A stretch of 64,000 bases of DNA, taken from the NCBI GenBank assembly GCA_000171875.1, contig ABHI01000001.1, positions 1 to 64,000 on the forward strand, in the 5' to 3' direction. Position 1 is the first letter of the stretch. Each line of letters opens with the position of its first letter. This DNA comes from Flavobacteriales bacterium ALC-1 (lineage in GTDB: Bacteria > Bacteroidota > Bacteroidia > Flavobacteriales > Flavobacteriaceae). Made by a program: the position numbers and the translations under genes. The notes below the pieces were generated by a model that was not told the DNA's origin, did no database searches, and saw nothing but the letters and a program-made list of their open reading frames with translations. Below, piece after piece: positions 34,924 through 41,698 of the stretch.

Positions 34924-35343
34924 CTAAAACATCTCTCTACCAGAGAAATGGAAAGCACCTTCAATAGCTGCATTGTCATCACTATCACTTCCGTGTACAG
35001 CGTTTTCTCCAATAGAAGCTGCATATAATTTACGGATAGTACCTTCTGCTGCATCAGCAGGGTTAGTAGCACCGATTAATGTTCTAAAATCTTCAACAGC
35101 ATTATCTTTTTCTAAGATGGCTGCAACGATAGGTCCACGCGTCATATATTCTACTAACTCTCCAAAAAATGGACGTTCTTTATGTATGCCGTAAAATTCC
35201 TCTGCATCTGCATTAGTCATTTGCGTTAACTTCATTGCTACGATTCTAAAACCTGAAGCTGTAATTTTTTCTAATATTGCGCCAATGTGTCCTTTTTCAA
35301 CAGCATCTGGCTTTAACATTGTAAATGTTCTGTTAGTTGCCAT
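34924..35343 (-). CDS. ndk: Nucleoside diphosphate kinase
   Basis: A 139-residue enzyme that moves phosphate between nucleoside triphosphates and diphosphates through a phosphohistidine. It starts [18 protein letters not shown] and has the active-site histidine in [12 protein letters not shown], at the family's standard length. The ATG at 35343 matches this N terminus; an upstream in-frame ATG at 35379 would lie on the wrong side of the promoter box at 35366-35373. Confidence 0.96.
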   Translation of the reverse strand: MATNRTFTMLKPDAVEKGHIGAILEKITASGFRIVAMKLTQMTNADAEEFYGIHKERPFFGELVEYMTRGPIVAAILEKDNAVEDFRTLIGATNPADAAEGTIRKLYAASIGENAVHGSDSDDNAAIEGAFHFSGREMF

Positions 35344-35365
35344 GTATTTTTTTATTAATGAGGTG

Positions 35366-35395
35366 CAAAAGTAATGCATTTCTTTAATTAATCAA
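35366..35395 (-). promoter_or_regulatory. Promoter of ndk
   Basis: On the minus strand: TTG (35395-35393), 19 bp, TACTTTTG (35373-35366), an exact -7 match. Leader about 17-18 nt to the ATG at 35343. Confidence 0.7.
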
Positions 35396-35435
35396 GCCTA
35401 CCGATTATTAAATTATTGTTACTATAAATGCATTA

Positions 35436-35570
35436 GTTCTCGATACGATTCTTCATTCTTCAGAATCACTCGAAGTGACACCACACATAAAAACAAGACT
35501 CTAAATTCTAATTGTATTACAATCGTCAGTTCGAGTGAAATTGCTTTTTTGGCAATTTTGTATCGAGAAC
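35436..35570. repeat. 135-bp fold-back repeat, copy 1
   Basis: Terminal inverted repeats are exact over 11 bp (GTTCTCGATAC / GTATCGAGAAC). Inner inverted pairs TCACTCGAA/TTCGAGTGA and AAATTGC/GCAATTT let the whole element fold. Copy 2 at 35883-36018 is about 95 percent identical in the same orientation, and the two flank the GIY-YIG gene. The last base of this copy is part of that gene's stop codon. Confidence 0.88.
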
Positions 35571-35866
35571 TATTCAGAATTAAATTTTTTCTTTGCTAGA
35601 TTAGGTAATTTCTCAAATTCGCCATTGATTAAAGCTTCTTTTTTAACTCTAGACCATTTCTTTATTTGTTTTTCAGTTTGTATGGCTAAATTAATATCTG
35701 TGAATTCTGCAAAGAAGACCAGCTCTATTGGTCTTCGAGAGGATGTATAGCTGTCCTTGTAAACACCAATTTTATGTTCTTTAATCCGTTTTGAAAGATT
35801 CGAAGTGATTCCTGTATAGTATGAATTATCTGCACATTTTAATATATAGACAAAGGATTGTTTCAT
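35570..35866 (-). CDS. GIY-YIG nuclease family protein
   Basis: A 98-residue single-domain protein of the GIY-YIG endonuclease family (UvrC/homing-endonuclease fold): KQSFVYILKCADNSYYTGIT gives the 'Y-V-Y ... Y-x-G' motifs, then LSKRIKEHKIGVYKDSYT with the catalytic-type Arg, and LVFFAEFTDINLAIQTEKQIK with the metal-binding Glu. Small GIY-YIG genes of this type recur in flavobacterial genomes. The gene is exactly bracketed by two direct copies of a 135-bp fold-back repeat, which suggests it moves or spreads with them (inference). Confidence 0.9.
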   Translation of the reverse strand: MKQSFVYILKCADNSYYTGITSNLSKRIKEHKIGVYKDSYTSSRRPIELVFFAEFTDINLAIQTEKQIKKWSRVKKEALINGEFEKLPNLAKKKFNSE

Positions 35867-35882
35867 CTTATAAATATAAATA

Positions 35883-36018
35883 CTTCTCGATACAATTCCT
35901 CATTCTTCAGAATCACTCGAAGTGACGCCACACATAAAGACAAGACTCTAAATTCTAATTCTATTACAATCGTCAGTTCGAGTGAAATTGCTTTTTTGGG
36001 CAATTTTGTATCGAGAAC
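35883..36018. repeat. 135-bp fold-back repeat, copy 2
   Basis: Direct copy of 35436-35570 with about six substitutions and one extra G near the right end. The left terminus differs in the outermost base only. It begins 16 bp upstream of the GIY-YIG start codon and ends 69 bp before nrnA. Confidence 0.88.
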
Positions 36019-36087
36019 TTATGTACATATCTTAATTTCATACTAAAACGTTTTACTAAACCTCTAAAAATTGTAAATTCGCTCCTT

Positions 36088-37107
36088 ATGATTAAAGCAC
36101 AAATACCCGAAATAAAAGCACTACTAAGTTCACCAAAGAACATCGTTATTGTTCCTCATAAAAATCCAGACGGAGATGCTATGGGCTCAACTTTGGGCTT
36201 ATATCATTATTTAAAGATGTATAATCATAACGCAACAGTTATTGCACCAAATGATTATCCAGATTTCTTAAAATGGTTACCTGGTGATGACACGGTTTTA
36301 AAATTTGAAAGCCAACAAGAGGATAGTAAAACACTTATCAATAATGCCGATTTACTGTTTACTTTAGATTTTAACGCCTTTCATCGTGCAGGTGACGACA
36401 TGGCTGAAGTTATGGAAGCTTCTAATGCGACTAAATTTATGATAGACCACCATCAGCAACCAGATGACTATGCCAAATACACCTATTCTGATGTAAGCAT
36501 GTCATCCACTTGTGAGATGGTTTACAATTTTATTGAAATGCTTGGTGATACTGATAAAATAGATGCAACCATTGCTACTTGTTTGTATGTTGGTATTATG
36601 ACAGATACTGGCTCTTTCCGATTTCCTGCAACAACAAGTAAAACACATTTTGTTATCGGTAACTTAATTGAAAAAGGAGCCAATAACTCAGAAATTCATA
36701 ATAATATATTCGATACCAATAGTTATAGTCGTTTGCAATTATTAGGTCGAGCTATGCAAAACTTAAAAGTGATTCCCGAGTTGAGAACAGCATACATAAG
36801 TTTATCTCAAGCAGAGTTAGATGAATTCAACTTTAAAAAAGGAGATACTGAAGGTTTTGTTAATTATGCACTGTCTTTAAAGGGTATTATTTTTGCCGCC
36901 ATATTTATTGAAAGTCAACAAGACCAAATTATTAAGATATCCTTACGTAGTAAAGGAACGTTCTCTGTTAACGAATTTTCTAGAGCACATTTTCATGGCG
37001 GAGGCCATACCAATGCAGCTGGTGGGCGTAGTGAAGCAGATATGCAAACGACAATTGATAAATTTATTAGTATATTACCAACTTATAAACAAGAATTGTC
37101 CCAATAA
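36088..37107 (+). CDS. nrnA: DHH family phosphoesterase (NrnA-like oligoribonuclease/pAp phosphatase)
   Basis: A 339-residue manganese phosphoesterase with N-terminal DHH domain motifs (VPHKNPDGDAMGS, LDFNAFHRAG, MIDHHQQPDDY) and a C-terminal DHHA1 domain with the HGGGHTNAAGG substrate motif. NrnA enzymes degrade very short RNA and remove the 3'-phosphate of pAp. GldI follows 35 bp later, an arrangement seen in other flavobacteria. Confidence 0.9.
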   Translation: MIKAQIPEIKALLSSPKNIVIVPHKNPDGDAMGSTLGLYHYLKMYNHNATVIAPNDYPDFLKWLPGDDTVLKFESQQEDSKTLINNADLLFTLDFNAFHRAGDDMAEVMEASNATKFMIDHHQQPDDYAKYTYSDVSMSSTCEMVYNFIEMLGDTDKIDATIATCLYVGIMTDTGSFRFPATTSKTHFVIGNLIEKGANNSEIHNNIFDTNSYSRLQLLGRAMQNLKVIPELRTAYISLSQAELDEFNFKKGDTEGFVNYALSLKGIIFAAIFIESQQDQIIKISLRSKGTFSVNEFSRAHFHGGGHTNAAGGRSEADMQTTIDKFISILPTYKQELSQ

Positions 37108-37142
37108 ACCCAAAATTTGGTAACAATTAAAAAGATTAAAAA

Positions 37143-37676
37143 ATGAAAAACCTACTACTCATACTCATCTTATCGGCGTTTTGCTTTAGCTGTAAATCTC
37201 CTGAAGCTAGAATGCCAGAATCTGTACAGTCAGGTTCTTTCTTAAAAGAATCTGCAGAGCGCAATAGAAAGCTCAACGAATTAGAACGTAAACAAATTTC
37301 AACCATTATAGAAAGTAATCCTGATAAAAACTATATCGCATCAGAAAGTGGTTTTTGGTATTCTTACACTAACGAAGTTGAAAATGATACTGTACAACCT
37401 CAATTTGGAGACATTGTAGATTTCGATTATAATGTATCTAACATACAAGGTTCTGAAATTTATGCGAATCAAAACAGAACCTATGTTATGGATAAGGAAG
37501 AATTATTCACAGGTTTACGTGAAGGCTTAAAACTAATGAAACCTACAGAAAGTATCACCTTTATCTTTCCATCTCAAAAAGCATTTGGTTATTATGGTGA
37601 TGAAAATAAAATAGGAACTAATATTCCTTTAATTTGCGAAGTAACTTTAAATACAATAACACAAAAAAATGATTAA
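37143..37676 (+). CDS. gldI: Gliding-motility-associated peptidyl-prolyl isomerase GldI
   Basis: A 177-residue lipoprotein (lipobox AFCFSC) with a single FKBP-type prolyl isomerase domain (about 75-175; FGDIVDFDYNVSNIQG, GLREGLKLMKPTESITFIFPSQKAFGYYG). GldI is required for gliding motility in Flavobacterium and probably folds extracytoplasmic motility or type IX secretion proteins. Its end overlaps the next isomerase gene by 8 bp, so the two are coupled. Confidence 0.92.
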   Translation: MKNLLLILILSAFCFSCKSPEARMPESVQSGSFLKESAERNRKLNELERKQISTIIESNPDKNYIASESGFWYSYTNEVENDTVQPQFGDIVDFDYNVSNIQGSEIYANQNRTYVMDKEELFTGLREGLKLMKPTESITFIFPSQKAFGYYGDENKIGTNIPLICEVTLNTITQKND

Positions 37677-38829
37677 AAAAGCACTTACAACTCTTGTTGT
37701 ACTATTAGTATTAGTAAATATTTCTTGTCAAGAACGTTATCCAGATTTAGAAGATGGTATTTATGCAGAATTTGTAACTACCAAAGGTACAATGGTTGCA
37801 AAATTACATTACGATAAAGTTCCGGTAACTGTTGCTAATTTTGTAGCATTAGCTGAAGGAAATCACCCTTTAGTAAAAGATGAGTTTAAAAATAAACGTT
37901 ATTATGATGGCATTACGTTTCATAGAGTTATGGACAAGTTTATGATACAAGGTGGTGATCCTACTGCATCTGGTAGTGGTGATCCTGGTTATAAATTCCC
38001 TGATGAATTTCATCCCGAATTAAAACATGATAAGCCTGGTGTTTTATCTATGGCTAATCCTGGACCAAATGCTAATGGAAGTCAGTTTTTTATTATGGAA
38101 TTTCCTTGGCCAAGTTTAGATAACAGACATGCCGTTTTTGGTCAAGTTGTTGAAGGTATGGCTGTACATGACTCAATTTCTAATGTTAAGGTTATAAACC
38201 CAGCAGCTAGAAATCATAAACCTGTAGAAGATGTTGTAATTACGAAGTTGAATATCATTAGAAAAGGATCTGATGCAAAATCTTTTGATGCTCCAAAGGT
38301 ATTTGAAGAAGAAATGCCTAAAATACCTGAGAGAATAGCAAAGAGAAAAGAGGAAGAAAAGAAAAAAGCTGAAGAATTAGCTAAGCAGGCAAAAATTGAT
38401 TTCTTAAAAAAGAATGAAGAGTTAACAGGACGTAAAATTGAGTCTCCAACAGGCATGGTAATGATCTTTACTCACGAAAGTGATGGCATAACACCAAAAC
38501 CTACAGATCGCGTTAATATTGATTGTGCTGGTTTTTTTGAAAATGGTGAACTATTTTGGACTACGATGAAAGACGTTGCGGAGAAAAATGGCAAGTATGA
38601 TGAAGGACAAGATAAAGCGGGTCGATATGCACCATTTGATATGCCATATAATGAAACAGCTCGTTTAGTCGCAGGTTTTAGAGAAGCCATGTTAAACATG
38701 AAGATTGGTGATAAAGCAAGAATCTTTATTCCTTATTACCTTGGTTATGGTGAAAGAGGTAACCCACCAGTTATACCACCAAGAGCAAATATTATTTTTG
38801 ATGTTGAACTACCAAGTATCAAAGAATAA
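37669..38829 (+). CDS. Two-domain peptidyl-prolyl isomerase (cyclophilin plus FKBP), lipoprotein
   Basis: A 386-residue lipoprotein (lipobox LVNISC). Residues about 30-195 form a cyclophilin domain (YYDGITFHRVMDKFMIQGGDP, GVLSMANPGPNANGSQFFI, HAVFGQVVEG); a charged helical linker (KRKEEEKKKAEELAKQAK) joins it to a C-terminal FKBP domain (about 265-386; GFREAMLNMKIGDKARIFIP, YGERGNPPVIPPRANIIFDVEL). It probably assists folding in the periplasm beside GldI. Confidence 0.92.
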   Translation: MIKKALTTLVVLLVLVNISCQERYPDLEDGIYAEFVTTKGTMVAKLHYDKVPVTVANFVALAEGNHPLVKDEFKNKRYYDGITFHRVMDKFMIQGGDPTASGSGDPGYKFPDEFHPELKHDKPGVLSMANPGPNANGSQFFIMEFPWPSLDNRHAVFGQVVEGMAVHDSISNVKVINPAARNHKPVEDVVITKLNIIRKGSDAKSFDAPKVFEEEMPKIPERIAKRKEEEKKKAEELAKQAKIDFLKKNEELTGRKIESPTGMVMIFTHESDGITPKPTDRVNIDCAGFFENGELFWTTMKDVAEKNGKYDEGQDKAGRYAPFDMPYNETARLVAGFREAMLNMKIGDKARIFIPYYLGYGERGNPPVIPPRANIIFDVELPSIKE

Positions 38830-38847
38830 AAGCATATTTATATAAAT

Positions 38848-38877
38848 AAAAAAAGCAGCCAATGGCTGCTTTTTTTT
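38848..38877. terminator. Bidirectional terminator between the isomerase and pepD
   Basis: Perfect stem AAAAAAAGCAGCC / GGCTGCTTTTTTT with a 3-base loop; long T-run on the plus strand and A-run giving T on the minus strand. Serves two convergent genes. Confidence 0.9.
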
Positions 38878-38892
38878 ATGCTTCCTTATAAA

Positions 38893-40353
38893 CTAAGCTT
38901 TTGGAATATGCTTCAATATCTCCAATACAAACTCCCAATACTTCTGAGCAGAAGAAATCTGAGCACGCTCATCTGGTGAATGTGCACCTTTTATATTAGG
39001 TCCAAAACTTATCATATCCATATCTGGATAATTCTGTCCAAGAATTCCACATTCTAATCCTGCATGACAAGCAGCAACATGTGGCTTTTCACCATTGTTT
39101 AAACGTTCATATATGGGCACCATTACTTTTAAAATATCTGAATCCATATTTGGTGCCCAACCAGGATATTGTCCAGAAAATTCAACATCGCAACCTGCGA
39201 GTTCAAACGTAGCTCTTAAGCTATTGGCTAAATCCATTTTAGTAGATTCTACAGAAGAACGTGTTAAACATCCTATTTTAATATTGCCATCTTTAACAAT
39301 GACTCTCGCTATATTATTAGAGGTCTCTACCAAATCAGATATATCTGGACTCATACGATACACACCATTATGAGCTGCATACAAAGCATTCACAAGCTGT
39401 ATTTGCGCTTCAAATGGCATCACCTTACTTTGATAATCAGTTTCTGACAGTACAATCTGCAAGTCTGGCTCCATTGTTTTAAATTCTTGCTTAATGGTTT
39501 CAGATAATGCATGCAACACATTGGTAAGTATATCTTCTTTATCGTTATCAAATACAACCACAGCAACACTTTCTCTTGGTATGGCATTTCGCAAACTTCC
39601 ACCATCAATTTCAGAAATACTGATATCTTCAATAACCGCATATAATAAACGATTCATTATTTTATTGGCATTACCTAAACCTTCATGAATCTGCATACCA
39701 GAATGACCGCCTTGCAAACCTTTTATTTCAATCTTATAGGCCTTTTTGCCTTCGCTTGCTATGTTTTGTTCGTCGTAAGCTCTTGTAGCCGTCACATCCA
39801 CTCCACCAGCGCAACCAACTCCAATCTCATCATCTTCTTCTGTATCTAAGTTTAAAAGAATATCGCCATTTAGCAAACCACCTTTTAATCCCATAGCACC
39901 TGTCATTCCTGTTTCTTCATCAATAGTAAACAAAGCTTCCAGAGCAGGATGCTCAATAGAATCACTTTCTAAAATAGCCATAATTGTTGCTACTCCTAAC
40001 CCATTATCAGCACCAAGTGTTGTGCCTCTAGCTTTTACCCAGTCACCATCAATATACATTTCAATGCCTTGGGTATCAAAATCGAAAACTGTATCATTAT
40101 TTTTTTGATGTACCATATCTAAATGCGATTGCATTACTATTGGTTTTCTATCTTCCATACCATTGGTCGCCGGTTTTCTAATGATCACATTACCAACCTC
40201 ATCTTCTATCGTTTCTAAACCTAAGTTTGTGCCGAAATCTTTCATGAATTGTATTACACGTTCTTCTTTTTTTGAAGGTCGTGGTACTTCATTTAAATCT
40301 GCAAATTTATTCCAAAGTTGATTGGGTTCTAAGGCTCTTATTTCTGAACTCAT
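38893..40353 (-). CDS. pepD: Aminoacyl-histidine dipeptidase PepD (M20/M28-type)
   Basis: A 486-residue cytosolic zinc dipeptidase. Metal and catalytic motifs are QSHLDMVHQK (His, Asp), TTLGADNGLGVA (bridging Asp), TIDEETGMTGA (Glu pair), LLNLDTEEDDE and the C-terminal HAGLECGIL with its zinc His/Glu, followed by SFGPNIKGAHSPDE. It hydrolyses dipeptides such as those of the Xaa-His type. Confidence 0.94.
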   Translation of the reverse strand: MSSEIRALEPNQLWNKFADLNEVPRPSKKEERVIQFMKDFGTNLGLETIEDEVGNVIIRKPATNGMEDRKPIVMQSHLDMVHQKNNDTVFDFDTQGIEMYIDGDWVKARGTTLGADNGLGVATIMAILESDSIEHPALEALFTIDEETGMTGAMGLKGGLLNGDILLNLDTEEDDEIGVGCAGGVDVTATRAYDEQNIASEGKKAYKIEIKGLQGGHSGMQIHEGLGNANKIMNRLLYAVIEDISISEIDGGSLRNAIPRESVAVVVFDNDKEDILTNVLHALSETIKQEFKTMEPDLQIVLSETDYQSKVMPFEAQIQLVNALYAAHNGVYRMSPDISDLVETSNNIARVIVKDGNIKIGCLTRSSVESTKMDLANSLRATFELAGCDVEFSGQYPGWAPNMDSDILKVMVPIYERLNNGEKPHVAACHAGLECGILGQNYPDMDMISFGPNIKGAHSPDERAQISSAQKYWEFVLEILKHIPKA

Positions 40354-40375
40354 ATATCTATTTTTTTAATCTTTA

Positions 40376-40383
40376 CAAAAGTA
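40376..40383 (-). promoter_or_regulatory. -7 promoter box of pepD
   Basis: Minus-strand TACTTTTG, an exact consensus match, about 23 bp before the ATG at 40353. Confidence 0.6.
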
Positions 40384-40405
40384 CAAAAGACTTATTGGTT
40401 TTTTC

Positions 40406-40413
40406 TATTTTTG
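40406..40413 (+). promoter_or_regulatory. -7 promoter box of the DUF3810 gene
   Basis: TATTTTTG, an exact consensus match, ending 4 bp before the ATG at 40418. Transcription would start at or next to the start codon, so the mRNA may be leaderless. Confidence 0.55.
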
Positions 40414-40417
40414 AATC

Positions 40418-41485
40418 ATGCTGAAAAACAAAAAATTAATCTTAGTAATTTTCTTAGGTATTCAAATCATTGTGATTTCAATATTGAAAAATTATCCTGA
40501 GTTTGTTGAACAGTTTTACAGCAACGGGCTTTATGTTTTCTTATCAAAACTCATGCGCTATGCTTTTGGATGGTTACCATTTTCAGTTGGAGACATCTTT
40601 TACACTTTAGCCGGCATTTATATCATAAGATGGCTAATTGTAAACAGAAAGCGTATTATAAAAGACACCATTAATTGGTTATTAGATGTTGGTGCAACTT
40701 TATCCATCGCTTATTTTGCTTTTCATATACTTTGGGCGTTTAATTATTATAGGCAACCCTTATACAAATCCTTAGATATTGAGGCAGAATACACCACAGA
40801 ACAATTAATTTCATTTACAGAACAATTGATAGAGAAGTCAAATGCAATTCATGATCAATTAGCTGCAAATGATTCTTTAAAAGTTGAATTGCCTTATACC
40901 AGAGCTGAAATATTTGATAAGGTAAAAGATGGCTACATAAAGTTAGAGGAGACTTATACACATCTCAACTATCAACCTAGCAGCATTAAAAAATCGATTT
41001 ACAGCACACCATTAATATATATGGGTTTTTCTGGTTATTTAAATCCTTTTACTAATGAAGCACAAGTGAGTAGGTTGATGCCAACTTATAAATTTCCAAC
41101 GACGTCTTGCCATGAAGCCGCACATCAATTGGGTTATGCTGCCGAAAATGAAGCCAATTTTATTGGGAGTTTAGCAGCAATACATAACGATGATATTTAC
41201 TTTAAGTATTCAGGTTATACGTTTGCTTTACGTTATTGCTTGCCTGAGCTTCACAAAAGAGACCCCGACACTTACTACAAAATTTATGAAACCATAAATA
41301 AAGGAATTATTAAAAATTATCAGGAGGTACAAGACTTTTGGATGGCTTATGAAAATCCTTTAGAACCTCTTTTTGAAACAACGTTTGATAGCTTCTTAAA
41401 AGTCAACAACCAATCTGCTGGAATGAAAAGCTATAGTTATGTTGTAGCACTTTTGGTGAATTATTATGAGGGTAAAACACTTTAA
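40418..41485 (+). CDS. DUF3810 domain-containing membrane protein
   Basis: A 355-residue protein with three N-terminal membrane spans (about 7-23, 57-75, 92-110) and a soluble part holding a zinc-protease-like HEAAH motif (His232-Glu233-His236, in TSCHEAAHQLGYAAENEANF). This motif and the length fit DUF3810, a Bacteroidota family with no known substrate. A membrane metallopeptidase role is likely but unproven. Confidence 0.85.
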   Translation: MLKNKKLILVIFLGIQIIVISILKNYPEFVEQFYSNGLYVFLSKLMRYAFGWLPFSVGDIFYTLAGIYIIRWLIVNRKRIIKDTINWLLDVGATLSIAYFAFHILWAFNYYRQPLYKSLDIEAEYTTEQLISFTEQLIEKSNAIHDQLAANDSLKVELPYTRAEIFDKVKDGYIKLEETYTHLNYQPSSIKKSIYSTPLIYMGFSGYLNPFTNEAQVSRLMPTYKFPTTSCHEAAHQLGYAAENEANFIGSLAAIHNDDIYFKYSGYTFALRYCLPELHKRDPDTYYKIYETINKGIIKNYQEVQDFWMAYENPLEPLFETTFDSFLKVNNQSAGMKSYSYVVALLVNYYEGKTL

Positions 41486-41530
41486 CAATCTAAGTATATC
41501 ATATTGAGCACAGTCGTAGCAAAACGATTG

Positions 41531-41610
41531 TCATTCAGAAAGAAACGAAGAATCTCATAAAATCCACATTACATTTAATAGATTCTTCATTCATACCTTG
41601 TTCTGAATGA
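41531..41610. repeat. 80-bp fold-back repeat
   Basis: Exact terminal arms TCATTCAGAA and TTCTGAATGA, with a second inner pair GAAGAATCT/AGATTCTTC. Lies in the gap between the DUF3810 and amidohydrolase genes. The wording matches the 'TCATTCTGA...GAAGAATCT' type of intergenic repeat common in flavobacteria. Confidence 0.75.
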
Positions 41611-41698
41611 AAAGATTAAAACGTTAAAATAATTCAATTCAATAAAAGCTTTCACTTAAATTCCTATCTTTAAAACATTAATTAAACTAACCAACTAT

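Noticed and set aside
35570..35866. The GIY-YIG gene as part of a defence island or homing intron
   Set aside because: No restriction, toxin or intron features surround it; only the flanking repeats are unusual.
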